Shown here piece by piece: positions 8,578 through 17,483 of a DNA stretch of 34,781 nt. The stretch is from an uncultured Clostridia bacterium (GTDB lineage Bacteria; Bacillota; Clostridia; TANB77; CAG-508), in NCBI GenBank assembly GCA_947642355.1, contig CANRSD010000020.1, forward strand, positions 1-34,781, given 5' to 3'. Position 1 is the stretch's first letter; the number at the start of each line of letters is the position of its first letter. The notes under the pieces are model-generated. The model ran no database searches. It saw only the letters and a list, made by a program, of their open reading frames with translations, and had not been told where the DNA came from. The position numbers were made by a program, and so were the translations under genes.

Positions 8578-8826
8578 ATGGAAGAAAAATATATGGTAAA
8601 TGATATTTTAGAAGGTTCTAAAAATGAAATTAAAAATTACACAAATGCAATAATAGAAACTGAAAATATGGAACTTCGCCAAACTTTACAAACTATACGT
8701 ACAAATAATGAAAGCTTTCAATATGAATTATTTAAACTTGCAAATTCAAAAGGTTATTACACACCATCATCTCCTGCAAAGCCAGAAGAAATAAACAATA
8801 TTAAATCAAATTTAACTACTATGTAA
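8578..8826 (+). CDS. CotF family spore coat protein
   Basis: 82 residues with AAGGAGGA before the ATG. The body MVNDILEGSKNEIKNYTNAI, then RQTLQTIRTNNESFQYELF and KGYYTPSSPA, matches the usual CotF-domain order: helix, LRQTLQxIRNxDExFQYEL, then a Gly-Tyr-Tyr tail. CotF proteins are packed into the spore coat. The gene ends at a strong terminator, consistent with a two-gene unit with 8329-8514. Confidence 0.82.
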   Translation: MEEKYMVNDILEGSKNEIKNYTNAIIETENMELRQTLQTIRTNNESFQYELFKLANSKGYYTPSSPAKPEEINNIKSNLTTM

Positions 8827-8831
8827 AAATG

Positions 8832-8866
8832 TGACTTATGCTTAAAACAGCATAAGTCATATTTTT
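8832..8866. terminator. Bidirectional terminator
   Basis: Perfect 11-bp stem TGACTTATGCT (8832-8842) with AGCATAAGTCA (8849-8859), loop of six, then ATTTTT on the plus strand and A-rich sequence on the other side. It separates the coat genes from the convergent ABC pseudogene. Confidence 0.8.
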
Positions 8867-8895
8867 ACAGTCAAATTCATATTTATTCTTTTTCA

Positions 8896-10632
8896 TTATT
8901 TCATCATTTCTGTTTGACACAAAACTTGGTATGTACAATTTCTATTAATTAGTTCTTCATGAGTTCCAGAATCACTTATCTTTCCTTCTTCTACTATCAT
9001 AATTTTATTGCAATTCACTATAGTAGATAATCTGTGTGCAATAATTAAAATAGTATATTCATTTTTCAAATTACTTATAGCCTTTTGAATTTCAGATTGT
9101 GTTTCGTTGTCTAAGCTACTAGTTGCTTCATCAAATAAAATAATTTTAGTTTTTTGTACAAAAGCTCTTGCAATAGCAAGCCTTTGCTTTTGACCACCTG
9201 ATAAGATTACACCTGCTTCTCCTACTATTGTATCATATTTATTTGGTAGCCCTTCAATAAACTTATCCAAACAAGCAATTTTACAAGCATTATACATTTC
9301 TTCATCTGTTAAATCTTCTTTTACTAATTTTAAATTGTCACGAATACTTAAATTGAAAATATATGGATTTTGACTAATTATTGTCATATTACCTCTAATT
9401 GAATCTTCATCTAATTCATTGATATTAATATTTTCAATTAAAATTTCTCCTGACTGTATAGAGTACATTTTACACAGTAAATTAAATATTGTGGTTTTTC
9501 CTACGCCACTTTTACCAACAAATCCAACTAGTTCTCCTGAATGTATCTTAAAATTTATATTGTCTAAAACTTTTTTATTTTCATTATACCCAAATGTTAC
9601 ATTTTTGAACTCAAAATTACCATTTATATCTTCTAAATGTTCATTTCCAAATTTCTCTTTTGCAAAATCTTTATTATCTAATATACTAAAAACTCTATCA
9701 CAAGAAATATTAAAATTTTTAGCAAGTTCTAAATATGAAGATATATGTTGCATTACAAGAGTCATAATTCCAGACTTATAATTAAATAAAGCAACAGCAA
9801 TAGCAACTGTTATTACATTATTTTTTATAAGATAAATTAATAATATTATTAGCCCTAGCTCAAATAGAGCTTTCAATGTATCAATGATATAAATATAAGT
9901 TCTATTGATTTTTCCCATTTCAAATCTTTTTTCATTTTGCTCTGTTATATTTTCTTCTAGTTTAATCATAAAACTATTTTGAGCATTTAACATTTTTATG
10001 TCTCTAACTCCTCTAACAAGTTATCCAATTAAACCTGAAACTTTTTCTGTCTTATTACGAAACTGTATATCTATTTTACCTTTTTGTTTAGTTTTAGCAT
10101 TATAAAGAATAATTAAAATAATAGATACTATTAAATAGTATAAAAAGACTTGTCTATTAATAATAAGAGTTGCAAATAAAGCACCAATATTTGCAAATAT
10201 ATGCCTTAGATGCTCTAATCCATCCCAACCAATAAAACTTGCCATTTTTTCTGTATCATTAACCATTCTTTGGGTAAACATTCCAGAAGAATTATTGTCT
10301 AAATCTTTCTGCTCAATTTTTAGAATCTCTTTTCCTAGCTTTATTTGCAAATTTCTAATAGTTCCCCTTAAAAACTGCTAACTATTCCTTCTTGTGAAAA
10401 ACATCGCTGCAAAACTAATATAAGCTTGAATACAAAATATAACTAATGAAATAATTAATAATTGTTGCCATAAACTAGATGTAAAGCAAACTATTTGTTT
10501 TGCTATGAATAATGGAAGAATGATATTTATAACAGTACTACTAGCTACTGCAAAAAACATTCCAAATAAATTTTTCTTATATTCTTTTCCATATTGATAC
10601 ACTCTCTTGATATTTTTTATTGTTTCTTTCAT
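8896..10632 (-). pseudogene. ABC exporter (membrane plus ATPase half-transporter), two in-frame stops
   Basis: The whole reading frame of 579 codons is one ABC exporter half: membrane domain followed by an ATPase domain with GFVGKSGVGKTT (Walker A), LSGGQKQRLAIARA (signature), ILFDEATSSLD (Walker B) and the switch His in AHRLSTI. Within a single frame there are two stops: TAG at 10378-10380 (after FFTRRNS, before QFLRGTIRN) and TAA at 10021-10023 (after VSGLIG, before LVRGVRDIKM). No frameshift is involved, so this is a different lesion from the CGG sites. GAA to TAA is the simplest explanation for the second. Everything else is intact, suggesting recent inactivation. Neighbouring genes to 12316 are decayed as well. 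Confidence 0.85.
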
Positions 10633-11073
10633 TTCCTACTCCATATTATTATTTTCCATTTAGGCATCGTTTATTTATAAAATTATTATTATATTCAAGT
10701 ATATCGAAAATATATATTTTTTTCAACTACTAGGCAAAAATTAGTCTCATATAAGCTAGTATTTATAAACAATTAATAAATTATTAAGTGCAAAATTGGC
10801 ACGAATTTTTAAGTAATACAACAATTCTGAAAAATAAATAACTGATATAAAATTTATAAACAAATTGATTTTTTATTTACAAAAACAATTTGTTTGATTA
10901 CAATAAAAAGAAGAAACAAAACTACTTATCTATGATGAAGAAAGATTACTAATAGAATTTATTAGACCATATGAATTATATAAAGAAGTTATAAACAATT
11001 CAAGATTATTTACAAGCTTTTGAAGAAATAAATATATAATATGGTAATTAAATAAAAAAGGAGTAAAAAAGAA
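10633..11073. other. Non-coding stretch with a possible gene remnant
   Basis: About 440 bases without an intact gene between the ABC pseudogene and the GNAT gene. From about 10909 to 11023 the plus strand reads EETKLLIYDEERLLIEFIRP, then YELYKEVINNSRLFTSF and a stop, which looks like coding sequence without a start and may be the tail of a lost gene. I see no RNA gene or repeat here. Confidence 0.35.
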
Positions 11074-11550
11074 GTGAAATTAGAATATGAATTAATTGAT
11101 GAAGGTAATATAAACTTGGCAACTTCAATACAACATACTATTTTTTCAGATGAATGTGCTTATGTAAATTACAAGTATGAAATAGATACAAATTACAAAA
11201 AAAATAAATATTTTATTATTAGATGGAATGCAATTCCAACAGGTGTTATAGGGTTATATATGGATGATGAAATTGATAACGAATCTATATGGCTAGGATG
11301 GTTTGGTATTTTACCTGAATTTAGAAACAAAGGTATAGGAAGAAAAAGCATATTAGATATGATGGAAAAAGTAAAAAAATACAATAAAAAATATTTTAGA
11401 TTATATACTAATGATAAGGATGCTTCTACAGCTAGACCACTATTTAGAAATGTAATGCAATTATATGAAAATTATAATAATCCAAATAACTATAATTATG
11501 ATGGAAATTGTTTAATTTATAGTTTATGTGACGAAAAAGTAAGTCTGTAG
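11074..11550 (+). CDS. GNAT family N-acetyltransferase, probably truncated
   Basis: 158 residues from a GTG start with AAAGGAG ten bases upstream. The acetyl-CoA binding motif is visible as GILPEFRNKGIGRKSILDMM (about 86-105, R-x-x-G-x-G/A), followed by KKYFRLYTND and YDGNCLIYSLCDE. Relatives as I remember them continue after this last motif with W-N-N and a basic helix. Here the frame stops at TAG 11548-11550 and then reads NNKLLNLKKDIKDKKQGN without interruption, so TGG to TAG is a likely nonsense change. The acetylation target is unknown. It lies in a decaying region; the core domain could still be functional. Confidence 0.65.
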   Translation: MKLEYELIDEGNINLATSIQHTIFSDECAYVNYKYEIDTNYKKNKYFIIRWNAIPTGVIGLYMDDEIDNESIWLGWFGILPEFRNKGIGRKSILDMMEKVKKYNKKYFRLYTNDKDASTARPLFRNVMQLYENYNNPNNYNYDGNCLIYSLCDEKVSL

Positions 11551-12316
11551 AATAATAAACTCTTAAATTTAAAAAAAGATATTAAAGATAAAAAACAAGG
11601 AAATAGCTTATGGGAGGACAAATATAAAATTTTAATTCTATCTAATCAGTCAAACAATGAATCTATTGAAGACATATATTTAGCAACATCATTTAGAGAA
11701 GATGGACATATCGTAGAAATGGTATGGGTTGACTATAATGAAAATTTAGATGATAAATTTGATATTATAATAAGAAGAAATACATGGGTTAAAGATGAAA
11801 AAGAAACTAATTATTATAGACTAAAAAATGATAAAATGATAAAGCGATTAAAAGATAAAAACTGTTAATTTAGAAGGACTAGATGGGCAAGGAAAATCTT
11901 ATTTATGTAAATTATTTAAAAAGGAATTTAAGGAAGATTATTTAATACAACCTAAGCTTAAATTCAAGTCAGAAATACAATGTTATTTTGTTGCCAATAA
12001 ATTAATGTATGTATATGAATATACACCATCAAAATATCCTAATTATCCAGAACCAAAATTAATTACTTTAAATGAACAAGATAAAAAGCTGGCAGAACAA
12101 TTTGCCAATATATCTAACTTAAAAGTAGGTTTTCAAAAAATAGATTTTTTAAAACTTGAAAATGATGAATTAATACTACTTGAAATAGAAGATAATAGTC
12201 CTCACATGAACTTAGAAAAGTTAAATAGAATATTTAGAAAAGACATATTAAATGAATATAAAAAGAACATTTACGGTTTTTTTTTTAAAATAAGAATCAT
12301 ATTGCTTTTACAATAA
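11551..12316 (+). pseudogene. Broken ATP-grasp ligase-like gene, fused to the GNAT tail
   Basis: The GNAT frame stays open after its TAG through 11868. From about 11611 it reads WEDKYKILILSNQSNN, then EDGHIVEMVWVDYN and FDIIIRRNTWV, the N-terminal domain of a glutathione-synthetase-like ATP-grasp protein. At about 11855-11870 the frame changes by one base (probably one A too many in AAAAA) and continues as VNLEGLDGQGKSYL and, after an apparent internal deletion of the central ATP-binding part, QKIDFLKLENDELILLEIED with NSPHMNLEKL, ending at 12316. The stop, frameshift and deletion together make it non-functional. GNAT and ATP-grasp neighbours of this type may have formed one pathway, but the product is unknown. 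Confidence 0.65.
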
Positions 12317-12354
12317 AAAATACCTATTTAATTAGAAATTTAAATAGGTATTTT
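12315..12354 (-). terminator. Terminator of tRNA-Lys(CTT)
   Basis: Stem TACCTATTTA (12321-12330) with TAAATAGGTA (12341-12350). On the minus strand it is followed by a run of T (complement of A at 12315-12320), just downstream of the tRNA. It could serve the plus-strand remnant as well. Confidence 0.7.
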
Positions 12355-12430
12355 TGGTGGGCAATCGGGGGGTCGAACCCCGGACCTTCTGATTAAGAGT
12401 CAGCTGCTCTACCAACTGAGCTAATCACCC
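12355..12430 (-). tRNA. tRNA-Lys (CTT)
   Basis: 76 bases including an encoded CCA. The acceptor stem GGGTGAT pairs with ATTGCCC through two G-T wobbles. The D-arm AGCTCAGTTGGTAGAGC, anticodon loop CTCTTAA (anticodon CTT, reads AAG) and T-arm CGGGG-TTCGACC-CCCCG are all complete. Having both this and tRNA-Lys(TTT) nearby is normal. Confidence 0.93.
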
Positions 12431-12520
12431 ATATTGAGATTATTGCTTTTTTATTAACAAACTAGCGAAAATGGTATATCTCCATTTCCTAATAGCATAT
12501 ATTATTTATTAACAGAACAT

Positions 12521-12550
12521 ATTATACAACTATAAATCTATACTTGTCAA
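12521..12550 (-). promoter_or_regulatory. Promoter for tRNA-Lys(CTT)
   Basis: Minus strand TTGACA (12550-12545), 18-base spacer, TATAAT (12526-12521): perfect boxes, about 90 bases before the tRNA. Confidence 0.7.
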
Positions 12551-12568
12551 TACCTCTAATTTTTAATT

Positions 12569-12599
12569 CTATAAAAATAAACAGCGAGTTAAACTCGCT
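12569..12599 (-). terminator. Terminator of the VanW gene
   Basis: Inverted repeat AGCGAGTT (12583-12590) and AACTCGCT (12592-12599), followed on the minus strand by a T-rich run, ten bases after the VanW stop. It overlaps the upstream side of the tRNA-Lys promoter region without masking its boxes. Confidence 0.7.
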
Positions 12600-12608
12600 A
12601 TTTATAAT

Positions 12609-14391
12609 TTATTGTATAGGTGGTCCCATTTTTATTATCTTTGTCATTGGTTTATACACATCATTTGAAATAACCTCTTTAGAAATAACCGCTCCATTTA
12701 GCCAAACTTCTTTATATGTTGTCACTCTACAACCACTTGCTCCATTCTGTAAAACATAAGAACTACCCGCTGGAATTGTTGGATCTACTACATTCTTCAC
12801 TGTAAATGGAGTAGTTTCTGTTGTTACTGGAAGAATTTTTACATCATATTCATTTTCTTCTTTAAATCCATAAATAGTAAACTCTGCAACTCCATTAGCT
12901 ACATTAGCGCCTATTTTTATAGGATAATTTCTATTATTAGTAAATTTAAAATCCTTTACCCCATAAACTACAGTTGCATCTCTACCAGGTTGAACATATG
13001 ACGTTGTAAAAGTATGATTATATCTTTCATCTATTTGCAAGTTAGCTCTCAATACTGCATTATACAAAGTTGAAGATATCTGACATATTCCACCTGCTAA
13101 TCCATCTACAACCTGACCATCAGCATATATTTTAGCATCTTTATATCCATCTGCAACTGTTCTTTCTCCTACAACTGCATTAAAAGAAAATTTCTCTCCT
13201 GGAAGTAACACTGTTCCATTTATTTTAGAAGCAGCAATCTCTAGATTTTTACTTCTATTTACATTACTTGCATCATATTTTGTAGGAAATGTTGAAATAG
13301 TATATGGAAAAGCTTCTATCCCAATATCCTTTATTTGTATATCTGCTTTCTTTCTATTTAAAGGAATCACATATTCTGTTAACCCTTCTTGTGACACAAT
13401 ATTTTTGGCTTCATCTATACTTATTGCAAAATCAATACCATCTACATCTGGGTATATCACGAATTCTGTTGTATCAGTAGCTTCTGTATATGATGCATTT
13501 TTAGGTTCTGAATGTATTTCACTATATATTTTATCTACATCAATCTTATCTGCTAAAACATTCTCACAAGGTATTTCAATTATAACATTTTCTTTATTCT
13601 TTGAAATTTCTTTTGCATCTCTATTTAAAATATTATTTATAATTTTATTTTTTAATTCTTCTTTATTTACTTGCACTCCATTAGTTCCTGGATTAATAAT
13701 AAGCTCATCATTTTCTATATAATATGAATATTGTATAGTTAAACCTGGAACACTAGCAGCAATATGTTCAATGACTTTATCTAACTCTTGCTCATTATAT
13801 ACTAAACTATAGTCTATATTTTTTTTCAAAAATGATGTAAATATTAATGAATAATTATTTTTTATTATATTTTGATTTCTTCCTATTCCATAAGCTTCAT
13901 CTAAGACATCACTTATGTCATATCTTAAACTTATTTCATCTGATTTCATTGTATATAAATAATCATTATATTTTAAATCAATATCAGCCTTAAGTTCTAT
14001 ATCAAGTATATCTTCAATCTTTTTTCTTGCTTCTTCATATGTTAATTTAGATATATCTATATTTTTAATACTCAATCCATTTGCTATTGTATTTTTTGCT
14101 CCATGAATCATAGCAAATACAGTTGAAAATACTAAAACAACTAATAATAGTACTATTATTTCTATAAATAAATAAAATATTTTCTTTTTTTTATTTATCT
14201 GGCAATCAACATTTTCTTCAACATTTAATTCTTTTACTTTTTTTATATCTCCATTGCCGAACTTTTTCTCTTGTAATTTTTTCACTTCTATTATCTTTAA
14301 AAATAATATTCTCTAATTCCTTACTTTCTATATTATTTTCTTTTTTAGATTTAGATATATATTTTTTATTATTATTTCCTTCATCAGACAT
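12609..14391 (-). CDS. VanW-domain membrane protein with C-terminal G5, +1 shift at CGG
   Basis: From ATG 14391 frame 0 reads MSDEGNNNKK and a charged tail to REKV, then CGG (codon 45, complement of 14257-14259) and a stop at 14218. Skipping the C leads into GNGDIKKVKELNVEE and on, giving 593 residues. Domains: cytoplasmic tail, membrane helix (about 72-96), two putative peptidoglycan-binding repeats, a VanW domain with PGEKFSFNAVVGERT and GGICQISSTLYNAVLRANL, and a terminal G5 domain. This architecture is common in Clostridia; VanW may act on cell-wall precursors but its reaction is unknown. A GTG at 14285 in the downstream frame could start a 558-residue form without any shift, so this site is less binding than mreB. 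Confidence 0.8.
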
Positions 14392-14477
14392 TATACTTAT
14401 AACACCCTTTCAACAATTTATAAATATCTTATCATAACTAATATTTTTGTGCAATGTAAAATTTTATTTTAATTTCT

Positions 14478-14514
14478 TTACTTACTAGACAAGTAAAAAA
14501 ATATTATATATAAT
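14478..14514 (+). promoter_or_regulatory. Promoter with overlapping palindromic operator
   Basis: TAGACA (14486-14491), 17-base spacer, TATAAT (14509-14514), followed by the repressor gene at 14552. The inverted repeat TTACTT (14478-14483) and AAGTAA (14491-14496), seven bases apart, straddles the -35 box. This is where an autorepressor would be expected to bind; binding itself is inference. Confidence 0.55.
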
Positions 14515-14551
14515 ATTTAAAGAAATTCTAAATATAAAAGGAGCACAAAAG

Positions 14552-15118
14552 ATGTTAGGAGACATGATATCAATGATACGAAAAGAAAAAGGAATAACTA
14601 AAGCTGAACTTGCTAAATTAACTGGTATAAACTCAGGTCACTTAGCGCATATAGAAAAAGGTGATAGAAATCCCAGTCATAAAACTCTTTATTCAATTTG
14701 CCAAGCATTAAATATCCCCTATGAAAGTTTATTATATACATATGATAAAACCCTAACAATAGAACATCAAAAATACGATTACATAAAATACGTTCCATAT
14801 GATAAAGTACCTATTATTTCAAATTTAGATGGATATATAGATTGTCCTTCTGAATATTCAAATGCTTCTTTTGCATATAGAGTTTTAGATAATGATATGG
14901 AACCAAAAATCAAGAAAAATTCTTTTGTTTTTGTTGAACTATCTGGTTTACTTCAAAATAATGATATTGGATTATTTAAATTAGATGAAAAATTTATTAT
15001 ACGTAAATTATTATATAGAAAAAGTGGACTAGTTCTTAGAGCTGAAAACACTGATATACCTGATATAAGTGTTAGTTTATCTAAAAATTTTAATATTATT
15101 GGAAAGATATATATTTAA
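14552..15118 (+). CDS. XRE-family repressor with degenerate S24 (LexA-like) domain
   Basis: 188 residues, AAAGGAG before the ATG. Residues 1-60 are a helix-turn-helix of XRE type (KGITKAELAKLTGINSGHLA, then HIEKGDRNPS). Residues 85-188 have the S24 peptidase fold order: YRVLDNDMEPKIKKNSFVFV, then DIGLFKLDEKFIIRKL. In active LexA/CI proteins the first motif is G-D-S-M with a nucleophilic Ser. Here it is D-N-D-M, so the Ser is missing and self-cleavage is unlikely. It may have kept the fold for dimerisation. It probably regulates itself through the palindrome at its own promoter. Confidence 0.8.
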   Translation: MLGDMISMIRKEKGITKAELAKLTGINSGHLAHIEKGDRNPSHKTLYSICQALNIPYESLLYTYDKTLTIEHQKYDYIKYVPYDKVPIISNLDGYIDCPSEYSNASFAYRVLDNDMEPKIKKNSFVFVELSGLLQNNDIGLFKLDEKFIIRKLLYRKSGLVLRAENTDIPDISVSLSKNFNIIGKIYI

Positions 15119-15171
15119 TTTTTCAATTTTCTTACAAACTAATTACATTTATGTAAATTTATTATTGTTAC

Positions 15172-15200
15172 TTGATATTATTAGTAGTTAATTATATAAT
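15172..15200 (+). promoter_or_regulatory. Promoter for the CBM53-like gene
   Basis: TTGATA (15172-15177), 17-base spacer, TATAAT (15195-15200). The transcript would start near 15207 and carry a leader of about 70 bases that includes the hairpin at 15227-15249. Confidence 0.65.
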
Positions 15201-15226
15201 TTTTATAAGAAAAAGTTTGATAAATT

Positions 15227-15249
15227 ATCAGTGTAACTTTCACACTGAT
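15227..15249 (+). promoter_or_regulatory. Leader hairpin before the CBM53-like gene
   Basis: Perfect 8-bp stem ATCAGTGT (15227-15234) with ACACTGAT (15242-15249), loop of seven, in the 5' leader 17 bases before GGAGG. No T-run follows, so a terminator is unlikely. It could stabilise the mRNA, influence access to the ribosome site or be an operator. Confidence 0.45.
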
Positions 15250-15277
15250 ATTATTATATATACCTTTCGGAGGTTTT

Positions 15278-15739
15278 ATGGAATTAGTAAAAAATATATT
15301 CTTTAATACAGATAAGTTAACTCCCTTTATAAAACTAAAATTATTTTATACTGGTAAATTCTTTAGTGATAATTCTAAACAAGTATTTCTACACTGTGGA
15401 TTTGGAAATAATTGGGAAAATGTTAAAAATATTGAAATGATAAAAACAGAATTAGGTTATCAAGCTGAAATTGATATTATAAACAGTTCCACTTTTAATT
15501 TCTGCTTTTATAATGAAAAAAATGAATGGGACAATAATAATTCTGAAAATTATATCTTTAAAATTGAAAAAGCTGATTTAAGTTTAATATCTATAGATAA
15601 TAATTACTCATTAATTTCTCCTAGAAAATTAAGAAGATTTTATTTATGGAAAAAGAAATTTAAATTAAGTATATATAAAGCTGTAATTTTATTACCTAAA
15701 CTTATATCTGGTAAATATAAAAGAAAAATAGCAAATTAA
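15278..15739 (+). CDS. Starch/carbohydrate-binding module (CBM53-like) protein
   Basis: 153 residues from an ATG seven bases after CGGAGG. The central part (about 35-105) has the order of CBM25/53 modules: VFLHCGFGNNWENVKNIEM, KTELGYQAEIDI, STFNFCFYN and WDNNNSENYIF. These beta-sandwich domains bind alpha-glucans. There is no signal peptide and no catalytic domain, so it is probably an intracellular glycogen-binding protein; the last 45 residues are strongly basic (KLRRFYLWKKKFK). A role near the UDP-glucose synthesis gene in this window is conceivable but they are not in one operon. Confidence 0.7.
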   Translation: MELVKNIFFNTDKLTPFIKLKLFYTGKFFSDNSKQVFLHCGFGNNWENVKNIEMIKTELGYQAEIDIINSSTFNFCFYNEKNEWDNNNSENYIFKIEKADLSLISIDNNYSLISPRKLRRFYLWKKKFKLSIYKAVILLPKLISGKYKRKIAN

Positions 15740-15768
15740 AAAATGTTAGGGACCCCAACAGGGGTCCC
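15737..15768 (-). terminator. GC-rich terminator
   Basis: Stem GGGACCCC (15749-15756) with GGGGTCCC (15761-15768), loop AACA, followed on the minus strand by T-rich sequence (complement of 15737-15743). It ends the minus-strand gene at 15771 and is strikingly GC-rich for this region. Confidence 0.75.
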
Positions 15769-15770
15769 AT

Positions 15771-16682
15771 TTAGGCGCGTTTCATAATCTTTTTCTTTTT
15801 TAGCCATGCTCTGTGCCTAATAGTCACTCCCTTTTCCCAGTTAATATCTCCTTTCTCTCTACTGTCTTCCAACTCTTGCATTATCTGCTCTGGTGTTGGT
15901 AAGCTAGAATTAACTGTGGTAATATAGGAGCACTTTTTCTTTTTTTTCTGTCCCACATATGAGACAGACAGAGGTTTATGTTTATAGTTTTCATTATATT
16001 CTTCTGCCAACTGAAATGGATGCTTTCCCCTGTCCACATCTGTTGCCATAGAGCGTTTGAACTCCTGAAAGCATATCTTAGCCATCATTATCTCCTCTTT
16101 TGATGGTTCAACCTTTAACAGTCTATACCAATCAAAACCTCGAAACAATGAAGCTATCATTACTACTAAAGAAAAAATGACTGTTAGTTGTATACTGCTA
16201 CCAAAAATAAGTAGCACTATTGGCATGACAATATAAATATCCATATTATCATACCTATTTTCATTTACTTGCCAAAATTTTACATTCTCATCTTCTTTTT
16301 TTAGAGCTTCCATAAGAGCTCTTTTTTCAACCCTCTTTCTTTCTTCTTTTATTCGTTTTACAATAACACACTCTGTCACAAATTCTCTTATCTTTGGAAG
16401 AGTGAATATTGAAAACATCAATATTCCTACCGTCCTTATTGGACTTTCAAACAATATACTAAGAATAATTAATACCACTTGAATTGCTCTTAATATTCGT
16501 TTTTCTATAATGATAGGTTCCTCGATGTTTTCTGTTAAAAACCAACCATCTTTAAGAGTTGTCATTTTCCTTAAAATGACATCTTTCTCATACCGAAAAC
16601 TTATTCCTAACTCCAGGACAAGTTCTGGCGGAAATTTAAATGTTATTTCTCCATCATTAGTTACCTTAATTAAGTATTTCAT
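15771..16682 (-). CDS. Unrecognised membrane protein, probably acquired
   Basis: 303 residues. An N-terminal 60-residue domain (FKFPPELVLELGISFRYEKD) is followed by a hydrophobic pair at about 66-95, a basic charged segment (KRIKEERKRVEKRALM), a second hydrophobic pair at about 148-183, and a long cytoplasmic tail with KKKKKCS and WLKKKKIMKRA. I do not recognise the family. Codon use differs from neighbours: CGC, CGA, AGG and GCC are used and it ends GCGCGCCTAA-like on its own GC-rich terminator. Arg30 is an in-frame CGG (16593-16595, context TTT-CGG-T), and a +1 shift there would meet a stop within eight codons. This is the only gene in the window that needs CGG as a sense codon, consistent with recent transfer. 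Confidence 0.7.
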   Translation of the reverse strand: MKYLIKVTNDGEITFKFPPELVLELGISFRYEKDVILRKMTTLKDGWFLTENIEEPIIIEKRILRAIQVVLIILSILFESPIRTVGILMFSIFTLPKIREFVTECVIVKRIKEERKRVEKRALMEALKKEDENVKFWQVNENRYDNMDIYIVMPIVLLIFGSSIQLTVIFSLVVMIASLFRGFDWYRLLKVEPSKEEIMMAKICFQEFKRSMATDVDRGKHPFQLAEEYNENYKHKPLSVSYVGQKKKKKCSYITTVNSSLPTPEQIMQELEDSREKGDINWEKGVTIRHRAWLKKKKIMKRA

Positions 16683-16763
16683 AATGAAAACCCTCTCTTT
16701 CTATAAAAATGTCAATTGTAAACACTTATATCATATCATAAATTTAAATAAAATTCAAATCTT

Positions 16764-17483
16764 CTAAATTATCCATCCACCATTTGGAGAAATTATTTGC
16801 CCAGTTGTGTAATTATCATCCACAAGCCAATACACACATTTAGCAATATCTTCAGGTTTACCAATCTTTTCTAATGGTATTTTACTTTTTATTTCTTCCA
16901 ATTCCTCTTCAGTATAGTCATTTGTCATATCTGTTTCTATTATACCTGGTGCAACAGAATTTACTCGAATATTAGATGGTCCAAGCTCTTTAGCTAAAGA
17001 TTTAGTTAAAGCATCAATCCCTGCTTTTGAAACAGAATAATGAACTTCACATGATGCACCTGTTATCCCCCATATTGAAGAAATATTTATAATACAACCA
17101 GACTTATTATGTATCATATTAGGTAAAACCTCTTGAATAGTATAAAAAGCTGAAGTTAAATTAGTTTGCAACATATTATTCCAATCTTCCTCTGTTATAT
17201 CTATGAACATTTTTTCCTGAGCAATACCAGCATTATTAATTAAAACATCAATTTTTCCAAATTTATCTAGTGAAAATTTTATTAAATTTCTCACTTCTTC
17301 TCTTTTAGATATATCTGCTTTAAAAACTTCGACTTTATTACCTAAATCTTCTTTTATTAATTTTGCTTTTTCATCTGAACTTTTGTAATTTAAAATAATA
17401 TGAACATCTTTTTTAGCTAACTCATATACTATAGCTTTTCCAATTCCTCTAGTTCCACCTGTTACCACAATAACTTTCTTCAT
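16764..17483 (-). CDS. ymfI: Short-chain dehydrogenase, likely EF-P 5-aminopentanone reductase (YmfI)
   Basis: 239 residues, complete classical SDR: TGGTRGIGKA (NAD(P) binding, about 8-17), NNAG (about 85-88), catalytic Ser in ISSIWGITG, and YSVSK (Tyr and Lys). The stretch WGITGASCEVHYSVSKAGID and the ending TTGQIISPNGGWII are those I associate with Firmicute YmfI, which reduces the 5-aminopentanone group on elongation factor P; FabG (3-oxoacyl-ACP reductase) is the close alternative. AAAGGAG precedes the ATG. It stands alone here, so context does not decide between the two. Confidence 0.75.
   Translation of the reverse strand: MKKVIVVTGGTRGIGKAIVYELAKKDVHIILNYKSSDEKAKLIKEDLGNKVEVFKADISKREEVRNLIKFSLDKFGKIDVLINNAGIAQEKMFIDITEEDWNNMLQTNLTSAFYTIQEVLPNMIHNKSGCIINISSIWGITGASCEVHYSVSKAGIDALTKSLAKELGPSNIRVNSVAPGIIETDMTNDYTEEELEEIKSKIPLEKIGKPEDIAKCVYWLVDDNYTTGQIISPNGGWII

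Noticed and set aside
8896-12316. Stop codon reassignment (TAG or TAA read as an amino acid) to explain the exporter and GNAT stops
   Set aside because: Both TAA and TAG occur as normal ends of many genes here, the stops are limited to one decayed region, and other lesions (deletion, one-base shift) accompany them.
15771-16682. A conjugative or integrative element around the acquired-looking membrane protein
   Set aside because: No integrase, relaxase, direct repeats or attachment sites are visible near it, and it is a single gene with its own terminator.
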